Shown here one piece after another: positions 26,803-34,182 of a stretch of 64,000 nt of DNA (positions are counted from its first letter, which is position 1; every line of letters starts with the position of its first letter). The stretch comes from Rugosimonospora acidiphila. GTDB taxonomy: Bacteria; Actinomycetota; Actinomycetes; Mycobacteriales; Micromonosporaceae. The notes below the pieces were generated by a model, which was given only the letters and a program-made list of their open reading frames with translations, made no database searches and was not told the DNA's origin. The position numbers and the translations under genes were made by a program. The DNA is taken from positions 62,001 to 126,000 of the forward strand of contig NZ_BAABJQ010000017.1 in assembly GCF_039543385.1 (NCBI RefSeq). The letters run 5' to 3'.

Positions 26803-26836
26803 AAGAAGGGGACACCGGTCACGGTGCCCCCTTCTT
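26803..26836. terminator. Bidirectional terminator
   Basis: AAGAAGGGG at 26803 pairs with CCCTTCTT at the far end, with an inner CACCG/CGGTG stem. It lies between the convergent T7SS ATPase gene and the 26852-27493 gene. Confidence 0.65.
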
Positions 26837-26851
26837 CGAATGTTCGGTTGG

Positions 26852-27493
26852 TCAGGGTGCCAGCGTGGACGGCGCCAGCACCAGCTCGTCGGCGGTCAAC
26901 TCGAGGGTGCCGGTGATGGTGTCAAACAGCTCGAACAACTCGTCCGCCTCGGCGATGTTCGGGCTGGAGCCGGTCACCACGAGCACGTTCGCGGAGCCCG
27001 GCAGCGGTACCACCGTGTGCATCACCGCGCAGCGCATGGTCGCCTCGTCCTGCACCACTGTCTGGATTCCGTAGACCCGGCCCACCGTGCCGATGCCGTT
27101 GATCCGCGCCGTGGTCACCCGCCGCCAGGTGCCGGCCGCGGTCTCCGGCCGCGCCACCGCCATCAACGCGCCGAGCAGGTCGCCGGTGGCCGGCGGGGTC
27201 ACCATCGACACCAACACGGTGGCGGTCAGCGGGCCGTCCTCGTAGAGCTGGAACGTCCCGGCGGCGTGTACCGCGCCGGACCGGCGGGCCTGGCGCACCG
27301 ACCGGCGTACCGATTCGGTGAACGCACCCGCCTGGATCTCGCTGAGGCCGGCATCCCGGCCACGGGTCCAGACCTCGCCGGCGACCCGGTTCTCGCTGGC
27401 CTCATCGGCGATGGAGAAGTCCACCCAGTCGCTGGGCGTACGCAGCCGGAAGCCGGTCGGGCTCGGCGCGGTCGCGGTGGTCACGTCGGTCAC
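26852..27493 (-). CDS. T7SS-associated hypothetical protein, 213 residues
   Basis: No signal peptide or membrane helix. The core alternates strands and helices: GFRLRTPSDWVDFSI near the N-terminus, TATVLVSMVTPP, then MRCAVMHTVVPLPGSANVLVVTGSSPNI, ending in an amphipathic helix (EADELFELFDTITGTLEL). The closing motif (a strand ending in TGSSPN followed by a helix) resembles proteins that accompany T7SS loci in actinomycetes and may act as substrate chaperones (EspG/PsbP-like), but I cannot name the family. It lies 16 bases downstream of the small gene 27510-27803 on the same strand, so the two are one operon. Confidence 0.65.
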   Translation of the reverse strand: MTDVTTATAPSPTGFRLRTPSDWVDFSIADEASENRVAGEVWTRGRDAGLSEIQAGAFTESVRRSVRQARRSGAVHAAGTFQLYEDGPLTATVLVSMVTPPATGDLLGALMAVARPETAAGTWRRVTTARINGIGTVGRVYGIQTVVQDEATMRCAVMHTVVPLPGSANVLVVTGSSPNIAEADELFELFDTITGTLELTADELVLAPSTLAP

Positions 27494-27509
27494 GGAACTA
27501 CTCCTTCGG

Positions 27510-27803
27510 TCACGATCCGTCGCCGTCGAGCGCGGCGACCGTCTGCTCGTCGGTCTGGGCGAACGCGTCCACGACCGACTTCGCGGCGTCGCGTACCCCG
27601 GTCAGATCCTTGCTCACCACATACCGGCCGTCGCTCCACTTGCTCTCGAAATTGTGGGCGGCCGACTCCAGGTCCTTCTGGCCGAGGGTGTCGACCACCG
27701 AACCCATCGACTTGATGGGCGAACTGTCCATCAGGTCCGAGGTTCGCTGCAGCAGATCGTGTACCTGCTGCAACTCCTCACCCGGAACGTCGATCACGGT
27801 CAT
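27510..27803 (-). CDS. Small helical T7SS substrate-like protein (WXG100/EspC-like)
   Basis: 97 residues, nearly the same length as the ESAT-6-like protein at 22024. Two predicted helices: VPGEELQQVHDLLQRTSDLM and LESAAHNFESKWSDGRYVVSKDLTG-type, with a W at the start of the second, then DAAKSVVDAFAQTDEQTVAAL. The motif F-x3-W then a run ending in a T-D pair is typical of small ESX secretion-associated proteins. It is likely exported, with the following gene as chaperone or partner. Confidence 0.65.
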   Translation of the reverse strand: MTVIDVPGEELQQVHDLLQRTSDLMDSSPIKSMGSVVDTLGQKDLESAAHNFESKWSDGRYVVSKDLTGVRDAAKSVVDAFAQTDEQTVAALDGDGS

Positions 27804-27847
27804 GCCGCGGCCCCTCGCTTCGCTCGCTTATGGAATTCCTGCGCCGT

Positions 27848-27936
27848 ACACGTAGCGCCGCACGCCACGGTTCAGTTTCTGGCGTCCCGGCACCGCCTTC
27901 GCTTGCGGCTGAACCGCTTCGCCGCGCGCTACGTGT
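27848..27936. repeat. Nested inverted repeat in the effector leader
   Basis: Outer arms ACACGTAGCGC (27848-27858) and GCGCTACGTGT (27926-27936) match exactly, and inner arms GGTTCAG and CTGAACC are symmetrically placed, each 10 bases inside. The structure could be an RNA hairpin in the 5' leader of the gene at 28003 or the ends of a small mobile remnant. Confidence 0.55.
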
Positions 27937-28002
27937 TCGAGGCGATCCCGGCGGACGAGCCGGGACCGGGAGAAAGACAGACGCTGCGATGGGGAGTTCG
28001 TC

Positions 28003-29832
28003 ATGACGCGTCCAGGGGCCGCCGAGTGGTCGGTGCTGGATCTCGACTCCGATCCGGTGCCCGGTGATCCTGATTCCTTCGATGAGATCACCAGCGCCTA
28101 TCAGGATCTGGCCCGCACAACTCAGGAGGCGCACGATCTGCTGGCCTCCGGCAGCCAGATCGACCTCGGCGTGGGCAAGGCGATGGACGCCTTCCGGGAT
28201 CTGATCGGCAAGCTGCCGGGGCGGCTGGACACCATGGCCCAGTCGTACAGCCAGGCCGCCGACGCGTACCAGCGGTACCTGCCGTCGCTGCAGGAGGCGC
28301 AGTCGATGTCGTTGCGGGCGCTGGATCAGGCCCGGCAGGCGTCGGGGGACCAGGGTGCGGCCGGGGCCGCGGTGGCCGCCGCGCAGGCCGCGCTGACCGC
28401 GTTGGGTGGCGACCAGAACGCCGACCAGACGGCGAAGGACTCGGCCCAGGACGACGTCACCGCGGCGCAGAACCGCCAGCAGCAGGCGCAGCAGTCGCTG
28501 GATCAGGCCAAGGCGCTGCTCGGCCAGGCCACCGCGCTGCGTGACCAGGCGGCCCGCAGCGCCGCGCAGACCCTGAACCAGCTCGCCAAGGACGCCCCGC
28601 AGCGGTCGCTGCTGGAAAAGATCATCGAAGCGCTGAAGGACTTCGTGGACTTTCTGGCGAGCACCGTCGTGCAGTGGATCACGACCGTGCTCGACGTGCT
28701 GTCCACCATCGCCAGCTTCATCTTCCCGCCCCTGGGCGAGGCGCTCGGTCTGCTGTCCGGTGCGATCGACCTCGGCGCGGCGCTGCTGACCGGCGACGGC
28801 GGGAAAATCGCGATGGCCGCCGGCGGCCTCGCGCTCGGCCTGGTGCCCGGCGGCCGGCTGGTCGGACGGATCGCGAAATTCGCGATGGAGGGCGGCAAGG
28901 CGCTGTCCGGCACGGTCAAGAGCGGCATCAAGGCCGGTACCAAGGAACTGGGCGGTGTCAAGGACATCGGGGCCGGCGCGAAGAGTGTGGACGGCGCCGG
29001 CCGGGGCATCGACGCCAACGCGGCGAGCCTCGGTCCCGGCAAGTTCCTCAAGGGCAAGCTCAGCGCGGCCGGCGCGAAGCTCAACGACCTGCGCGACGAC
29101 GCGGCCCTGCAGTTCGGGTACCTGCGGCGCAAGTTCGACAGCAGCACCATCATCGGCCAGACCGAGAAAGGCAACATCACCAGCTTCAGCAGCAAGAACG
29201 TGAAGTCCGAACCGCTGCTGGACAACAACGGCAAGACCGTCGGGGTGCTCTTCCCCTCCAAGTCGACCGATGTGGAGAACTTCAGCGGATTCGGCCAGAC
29301 CCACGCCAACCTCGCCACCGGCAAGAACCTGGGCGGGAGCATGGACTTCAGCGGGCTGAAAATCATCCGGAGCCTGCCGGGGGAGAAGGCGGACTTCAAG
29401 AACAACGAGTTCCTTCCCGCGCCGTGGTTGAAGCAGAAGGCCGACCCGAACTTCGTCATCGCGCACGGCAGCCCGGACAGCGCCACCGTGTCGTTGAACA
29501 GCGGCAAGGTGGTCCACGTACCGGGCGGCGAGTTCGCGAAGGTGGTCAACAACAACGCCATCTTCAAGACCGCCACGGACGCCAACCCCAAGGGCTCCAT
29601 CGGCTTGCTGTCCTGCAACTTCGGCAACACGGCCGGCGACGCCGGTGCGAAGTTCGCCTCGGTCATGAAGAACCTCGGCAACACCCGACCGATCTACGCG
29701 GGCACCGACGTCGTCCAGATCACCACCGGCAAGGACCTGGACGGTCTGATCACCGACCCCGGTCAGTCCATCACCACCGTCGCGGTCAACAACGGCGGCC
29801 GGTTCCGCCGGCTGACCCCGGACAACAACTAG
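28003..29832 (+). CDS. Probable T7SS-exported effector with C-terminal caspase-like (clan CD) protease features
   Basis: 609 residues. Residues about 20-110 form a long helical WXG-like region (FDEITSAYQDLARTTQEAHDLL), followed by a Q/A-rich coiled coil (to about 215), two hydrophobic stretches (about 230-300) and a polar linker. The C-terminal 200 residues are a globular domain with FVIAHG (His488) and SIGLLSC (Cys538): a hydrophobic strand followed by His-Gly, then about 50 residues later a hydrophobic strand ending in Cys. This is the dyad layout of clan CD proteases (caspases, C80 toxin processing domains). The function is inferred from that layout and from the T7SS context; no family match is claimed. 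A candidate partner gene follows 22 bases later. Confidence 0.7.
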   Translation: MTRPGAAEWSVLDLDSDPVPGDPDSFDEITSAYQDLARTTQEAHDLLASGSQIDLGVGKAMDAFRDLIGKLPGRLDTMAQSYSQAADAYQRYLPSLQEAQSMSLRALDQARQASGDQGAAGAAVAAAQAALTALGGDQNADQTAKDSAQDDVTAAQNRQQQAQQSLDQAKALLGQATALRDQAARSAAQTLNQLAKDAPQRSLLEKIIEALKDFVDFLASTVVQWITTVLDVLSTIASFIFPPLGEALGLLSGAIDLGAALLTGDGGKIAMAAGGLALGLVPGGRLVGRIAKFAMEGGKALSGTVKSGIKAGTKELGGVKDIGAGAKSVDGAGRGIDANAASLGPGKFLKGKLSAAGAKLNDLRDDAALQFGYLRRKFDSSTIIGQTEKGNITSFSSKNVKSEPLLDNNGKTVGVLFPSKSTDVENFSGFGQTHANLATGKNLGGSMDFSGLKIIRSLPGEKADFKNNEFLPAPWLKQKADPNFVIAHGSPDSATVSLNSGKVVHVPGGEFAKVVNNNAIFKTATDANPKGSIGLLSCNFGNTAGDAGAKFASVMKNLGNTRPIYAGTDVVQITTGKDLDGLITDPGQSITTVAVNNGGRFRRLTPDNN

Positions 29833-29853
29833 AGCGAAGGGGCTTTGCGGGCC

Positions 29854-30414
29854 ATGAGCGAGGAACGCAACTGGATGCTGCTGCTGGATACCGATTGGGA
29901 GCCGCCCGCTGAAAGGGACGCCGATGCCGAGAACGGGGCCGACGGCGGGGCGGGGGCGATGCCTGCGGCCGAGTCGATTGTCGGGGGCTGGCTGGTCGAC
30001 GACGGCGGGGCGGTGGGGCCGTTCGAACCCAACCCGCTGTACCTGCCGACCGGCGATGACGCGCCCAGCGGCCCGGTGGACGCCGCCGCGAAGCTCGTCG
30101 CGGCCGGGGTGGCCGACGCGAGCCTGGTGCTGCTGGCGATGCGCGACAGCCTGACTGACCTGGCGCTGGACGAGGCGGGCGAGGTGATCGTCGAGCCGGC
30201 GCCCGACGGGCAGCCCTGCGTCCTGGTCGCCACCGGGGCCACCGACCAGACCCGGGTGGCGGCGCCGGGGTGGCGGCAGGTCGGCGGCGCGGAACTGGTC
30301 GGGCTGCTGCCCGACGGCGTCGACGTGCTGCTCAACCCGGGCGGTCCGCGAGCGATGCGGCTGTTCGCCGGCGCGCTGCGCGATGCCCTGGCGGCGTCGG
30401 CGCGACCCGCCTGA
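29854..30414 (+). CDS. T7SS-associated SseB-like protein, candidate partner or immunity protein
   Basis: 186 residues from the ATG at 29854. The first 45 residues are acidic and low-complexity after an ERNWMLLLDT start. The rest has the pattern of proteins called type VII secretion system-associated: NPLYLPTGD, then a helix AAAKLVAAG, a strand SLVLLAM, and GQPCVLVATG with a final helix. The acidic charge and the position just after the effector suggest a cytosolic partner that binds or neutralises it. This is inference; it could equally be a general T7SS accessory. Confidence 0.6.
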   Translation: MSEERNWMLLLDTDWEPPAERDADAENGADGGAGAMPAAESIVGGWLVDDGGAVGPFEPNPLYLPTGDDAPSGPVDAAAKLVAAGVADASLVLLAMRDSLTDLALDEAGEVIVEPAPDGQPCVLVATGATDQTRVAAPGWRQVGGAELVGLLPDGVDVLLNPGGPRAMRLFAGALRDALAASARPA

Positions 30415-30465
30415 CGAGCCTGCCAACCCGTCAAACCCGAACCACGAACCCCACGAGGTGCCGTC

Positions 30466-31788
30466 ATGACCACCCGGACCGCCAGCCCCGCGCGCGGCCG
30501 TACCATCGTCGCCCTGGCCGCGTTGGCCGCCCTGTTCGCCGCGATGCTGCTGGTGCTGTCGCTGGGGGCCGGGCGCGCCGCGGCCGCCCCGTCCGCGCCC
30601 TACTGGGTGGTGCCGGGGCAGCCGGGTACCACCAGCGACCTGACCCTGCCCGACGTGGCGCAGCGTCTGCTCGGCGACGGCGGCCAATGGCCGGCGATCT
30701 TCAATCTCAACGAGGGCCGCACGCAGCCGGACGGATCGACCCTGACCGACCCGTCGCAGCTGCACGCGGGCTGGGTCCTGGTGCTGCCCGCCGGGGCCAC
30801 CTCCGGTGAGATCCGGGTCGGCCAGCCGCCGACCGGCGCGCCGGGCCGGCAGTCCCCGGGGGCGGCCGTGGGCTCGCCGTCGGGCGCCCCGCCGGCGCGG
30901 CCGCGCGTGCTCGGGCTGCAGCCGGCCGTGGCGGCCGGGGCCGGCGCGGCGGTACTGGCGACGGTGGCCTCGGCGACGGTGGCGGTGGTGCGGCTGCGGC
31001 GCCGCGAACGCCTGGCCTCGGTGGCCCCGGCGGCCAGCGGCTCCCGGGCGGCGCTCGACGGCGCGCTGCGGCAGCTCGCCGCGCAGGCGACCCAGGCACA
31101 GGTGTACGCGGCGGTGATCGGCCCGGACCGGGTGTCGCTGCGGCTCGCGCCGGCGGTGCCCGAGGCGCCGGCGCCGTGGCAGGTGCGCGAGCGGGGCGGG
31201 GTCTGGGAGGCGCCCAACTGGCAGCTCGACCCGGGCGGGTACCCCGGCGGCAGCGGGCTGCCGCTGCTGGCCACGGTCGGCACGATCGGCGGGGAGCTGA
31301 CCGTGGTGAACCTGGGACGCGCACCCGGGGTGGTGGCGCTGACCGGCGACCAGGCCGTGGCGATGTCCGTCGTCGGTGGCTTCCTCGACGAGATCGGCGC
31401 CGATCCGGCCGCCGCGTCGGTGGCGATCACCGTCGTCGGTCCGGTGCCCGGCACCCGGCTGCCGGCCGGCCGCCTGCGGGTGGCCGCGGACGTGCGGGAG
31501 CTGACCGACGTGTTCGCCCCCGGTACCGCCGCGCCCGACGGTCTGAATCCGGCGCAGTCGCTGGCGCGGGAACTGGTGGTGGTGACCGCTCCGGTCGGGT
31601 CGGTGGCCCTGGAGCGGCTGGGTGTCCTCGCCGCGCGCTCCGACAACACCGCCGCCGTGCTGGTGGTCGGGGACGCTCCCAACGCGGCCTGGCGGTTCGA
31701 ATGCGCCGACGGTGGCTTCCTGGACGTCGGCGTGCTCGGCCTGCACCTCGACGCGCCCTCCTCGGCGCGCAACCGGCCGGCGTCCTGA
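30466..31788 (+). CDS. Membrane protein with LysM-like domain, T7SS-linked
   Basis: 440 residues. N-terminal membrane helix (TIVALAALAALFAAMLLVLSLG), then an extracytoplasmic LysM-like segment (LPDVAQRLLGDGGQWPAIFNLN, then LHAGWVLVLP) like those that hold proteins to peptidoglycan. A Pro/Gly-rich linker leads to a second helix (AVAAGAGAAVLATVASATVAVV) and a C-terminal alpha/beta domain (RVSLRLAPAVPEAPAPW, GELTVVNLG, SVAITVVGPVPG). Two helices place the C-terminal domain back in the cytoplasm, as in membrane components of secretion machines. It may be a divergent EccB/EccE-like part of the T7SS; I am not certain. Confidence 0.65.
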   Translation: MTTRTASPARGRTIVALAALAALFAAMLLVLSLGAGRAAAAPSAPYWVVPGQPGTTSDLTLPDVAQRLLGDGGQWPAIFNLNEGRTQPDGSTLTDPSQLHAGWVLVLPAGATSGEIRVGQPPTGAPGRQSPGAAVGSPSGAPPARPRVLGLQPAVAAGAGAAVLATVASATVAVVRLRRRERLASVAPAASGSRAALDGALRQLAAQATQAQVYAAVIGPDRVSLRLAPAVPEAPAPWQVRERGGVWEAPNWQLDPGGYPGGSGLPLLATVGTIGGELTVVNLGRAPGVVALTGDQAVAMSVVGGFLDEIGADPAAASVAITVVGPVPGTRLPAGRLRVAADVRELTDVFAPGTAAPDGLNPAQSLARELVVVTAPVGSVALERLGVLAARSDNTAAVLVVGDAPNAAWRFECADGGFLDVGVLGLHLDAPSSARNRPAS

Positions 31789-31833
31789 TCCGGTGACTCA
31801 GGATGTTTCTTCGTTCTCATGGATGGTTCGGTC

Positions 31834-32403
31834 ATGAAGGTACGTATCTCGCACGCGCTGCTCGTCCCGCTGGCCCTGGTCGCGGTGAGCGTCGCGACCG
31901 CCTGCACCACGGCGGCCCGCCCCGTCACGGTGGCCCGCTCGGCCGCGGTGGCCCGACCGGGCCCGGTGGCGTCCGCGAACACCGGTCCCGACCTCGGCCG
32001 GCGCAGCCCGGAGGGCGGCTACTGGCCGCAGACGGTGCAGCTCGGCCAGAACCCGTCGCTGGGGCAGGTGGTGGTCGACGGTCAGGGCTTCACCCTGTAC
32101 CGGTTCGACCGCGACAGCGCGTCGCCGCCGGCATCCAACTGCTCCGGTGCGTGCTCCACCCAGTGGCCACCGGTGCTGGCCAACGACACGCTGCGCTTCC
32201 AGAACCTCGACCCCGCCAGGCTCGGCACGGTGACCCGCCAGGACGGCACCCAACAGGTCACCGTCGGGGGTCAGCCGGTGTACCGGTTCGCCCAGGACCA
32301 GGTGCCCGGGCAGACCCGCGGCCAGGGCTCGCAGGGGGTCTGGTTCGCGGTCGCACCGGACGGTGGCAAGGCGGCCCCACCCGGTGACCGCAGCGGTGCT
32401 TGA
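31834..32403 (+). CDS. Lipoprotein with PF03640 secreted repeats
   Basis: 189 residues from ATG 31834. Signal peptide with lipobox ending SVATAC. After a short Pro/Ala tether comes the PF03640 pair: GFTLYRFDRDS, NCSGACSTQWPPV, then QQVTVGGQPVYRFAQD and GVWFAVAPDGG. The shortest of the three paralogues. It lies 46 bases after the LysM-like gene and before an ECF sigma gene. Confidence 0.85.
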   Translation: MKVRISHALLVPLALVAVSVATACTTAARPVTVARSAAVARPGPVASANTGPDLGRRSPEGGYWPQTVQLGQNPSLGQVVVDGQGFTLYRFDRDSASPPASNCSGACSTQWPPVLANDTLRFQNLDPARLGTVTRQDGTQQVTVGGQPVYRFAQDQVPGQTRGQGSQGVWFAVAPDGGKAAPPGDRSGA

Positions 32404-32529
32404 GCGGCCGCACACAGTGAGCATCCACACAGACGCCGCCCATCACGGGCCGATGGCCACCCCACTCCTTCATTGTGTGACGGGGCCGGTGCGAGCCGGT
32501 GAGGTGGGGGCCACGGAGGTAAGTATCAG

Positions 32530-33081
32530 ATGGCAGGGTTGAGGGGCCAGCGACGCCGGGAGGTGGCGGACGAGGCCCTGGTGCGATCCCTGTTCCAGGA
32601 ACACGGACGGGCCATGCTGGCATACGCGACGCAGTTGACCAGAGACCGCGCGATCGCCGAGGACGTAGTCCAGGAGGCGTTGCTACGCGCCTGGCGCAAT
32701 CCGGACAGCCTGGTCAACGGCAGGGGATCGGTACGCGGATGGTTACTGACCGTTATCCGCAATATCGTCATCGACATGGTCCGGGCGCGCAACGCCCGGC
32801 CGACCGAGGTCGGTGAGTCTCCGGTGGAGGTCGCGATCGAACGCGACCACGCCGACCGGGTGGCCGACTCCATGCTGGTGGTCGACGCGCTCGGTCAGCT
32901 CTCCACGGAGCACCGCGAAGTCCTGGAGCAGTTGTACCTACTGGGTAGTACAGTCGGGGAGGCGGCCGAATCACTTGGCATCCCGCCCGGCACGGTGAAA
33001 TCACGCTCCTTCTATGCGCTACGGGCGTTGCGCGAACTCTATCCTGGGGGTCCGGCCAGATTGGAACGGTCAGCCTCATGA
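32530..33081 (+). CDS. ECF sigma factor (SigL-like)
   Basis: 183 residues. Region 2 at residues about 18-85 (YATQLTRDRAIAEDVVQEALLRAW, then GWLLTVIRNIVIDMVRAR) and region 4 at about 120-170 (LSTEHREVLEQLYLLGSTVGEAAESLGIPPGTVKSR). It is most like SigL-type factors that control envelope or secreted-protein genes. The stop overlaps the ATG of the anti-sigma gene (ATGA), as usual for such pairs. Target promoters could include the neighbouring lipoprotein genes. Confidence 0.9.
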   Translation: MAGLRGQRRREVADEALVRSLFQEHGRAMLAYATQLTRDRAIAEDVVQEALLRAWRNPDSLVNGRGSVRGWLLTVIRNIVIDMVRARNARPTEVGESPVEVAIERDHADRVADSMLVVDALGQLSTEHREVLEQLYLLGSTVGEAAESLGIPPGTVKSRSFYALRALRELYPGGPARLERSAS

Positions 33082-33821
33082 GAACACCGGAGAATCTGCC
33101 AGCCACCGGTAACCACGTGGACATCGGCGGATACCTGGCCAAGGCGCTCGACCCGGCGCAGACCGAGCGCGTCGAGGAGCATCTCGCCGCGTGCGAGGAC
33201 TGCCGCACCGAGGTCGATTCGCTGCGCGAGTGGGCCGACTCGCTGGAGGCCGTACCCGATTCCATGGCGGAGGCCATGCTGCTGGACGGCCCGCCGGAGG
33301 GCGGCGACCTGCTGCTGCAGCGCACGCTGCGGCAGATCCGCACGGAGTCCGCGGGCGACCGCAACCGGCGCCGTGCCGGGCTCGGAGTGGCCGCGGCGGC
33401 GGTCGTCGCGGCGGCGATCTCGGCCGGCGTGGCGATCGGCCACACCGGCGGCCACCAGTCGAGCCCGCAGGCCGAGGCGCCGGCACCGAGCGCGACGGCA
33501 TCCACCGCCGCGCCCGGAACCCGGTTCGCCACCGTCGCCGACCCGGCCACCGGCGCCCGGATCACCGTCGCGGTCGCGCCGCAGACCGGCTGGGTGCGGG
33601 TCACCGCCGCGGTCTCCGGCATCCCCGCCGGGCAGCAGTGCCAGCTGTTCGTCGTCAAGAAGGACGGCACGGCGGTGCTGGCGGGCAGCTGGGTGGTATC
33701 GGCGAAGGGTGCGGCCGACGGCACCACCCTGGACGGCACCGCGCTGATCGACCCGAGCGACGTCGCCGGGGTCCGGGTGTCCAACACCGACGGCAAGCAG
33801 TTCGCCAGCGCCAACCTGTAG
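33078..33821 (+). CDS. Zinc-finger anti-sigma factor, membrane-anchored
   Basis: 247 residues. The N-terminal ZAS domain has H35-x3-C39-x2-C42 (EEHLAACEDCRTEV), which binds zinc and the cognate sigma factor. A single membrane helix follows (GLGVAAAAVVAAAISAGVAIG, about residues 100-120), then an extracytoplasmic beta domain (RITVAVAPQTGWVRVTAAV) like those in RskA/RslA. It should hold the sigma factor at 32530 at the membrane until a signal releases it. Translationally coupled to that gene. Confidence 0.88.
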   Translation: MRTPENLPATGNHVDIGGYLAKALDPAQTERVEEHLAACEDCRTEVDSLREWADSLEAVPDSMAEAMLLDGPPEGGDLLLQRTLRQIRTESAGDRNRRRAGLGVAAAAVVAAAISAGVAIGHTGGHQSSPQAEAPAPSATASTAAPGTRFATVADPATGARITVAVAPQTGWVRVTAAVSGIPAGQQCQLFVVKKDGTAVLAGSWVVSAKGAADGTTLDGTALIDPSDVAGVRVSNTDGKQFASANL

Positions 33822-33827
33822 TACCTC

Positions 33828-33876
33828 GGGGGCGCGGTGCCTACGCCGACCGGCGTGCGCACCGCGCCCCCTTTTT
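33828..33876 (+). terminator. Rho-independent terminator
   Basis: GGGGGCGCGGTGC (33828-33840) pairs with GCACCGCGCCCCC (33859-33871) and is followed by TTTTT, just after the anti-sigma gene. Confidence 0.85.
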
Positions 33877-33887
33877 CTCGCGTGGCT

Positions 33888-34072
33888 CAGTCCGGCCACC
33901 GCCTTCTTGGCGCCCGCGTCGTCGCCGGGCAGGAAAGTCGACGGCGCCACGGTCGGGCTGGCCGGCGTGACCATCAGCGGCGCCAGACCCACCGTGTTCA
34001 GCGCCTTGACCACGCGCGTGTCCGGGAGCACGCGCTGAAGCTGTCGGCGAGGCTCCGTCCGGTGCGCTCGGC
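33888..34072 (-). pseudogene. Remnant of an NADP/F420-dependent oxidoreductase
   Basis: On the minus strand, VVKALNTVGLAPLMV followed by STFLPGDDAGAKKAVAGL is the internal segment of NAD(P)-binding reductases of the F420/NADP family. The residues just before it (GRSLADSF) are in another frame, so there is at least one frameshift near 34030. Neither the glycine-rich N-terminus nor the C-terminus remains. It is a decayed fragment. Confidence 0.6.
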
Positions 34073-34118
34073 GTACCTGAGGTCGATGGCCGTGTGCCCG
34101 ACGCACTCCGTCCTGAAA

Positions 34119-34149
34119 CCGGCGCGCGGACCATCGGTCCGCGCGCCGG
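34119..34149. terminator. Perfect 14-bp hairpin
   Basis: CCGGCGCGCGGACC (34119-34132) and GGTCCGCGCGCCGG (34136-34149) with a three-base loop, downstream of the minus-strand gene ending at 34183. No T-run is visible on that side, but such stems commonly terminate in this GC range. Confidence 0.65.
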
Positions 34150-34182
34150 GATCAGCGGGTTGGGCGAACTCAGCCGGTCGGG

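Noticed and set aside
27778..31746. 1322-codon open frame on the minus strand opposite the T7SS effector and membrane protein genes
   Set aside because: Composition is Gly/Arg/His/Gln-rich with no domain; it is the antisense shadow produced by high third-position GC.
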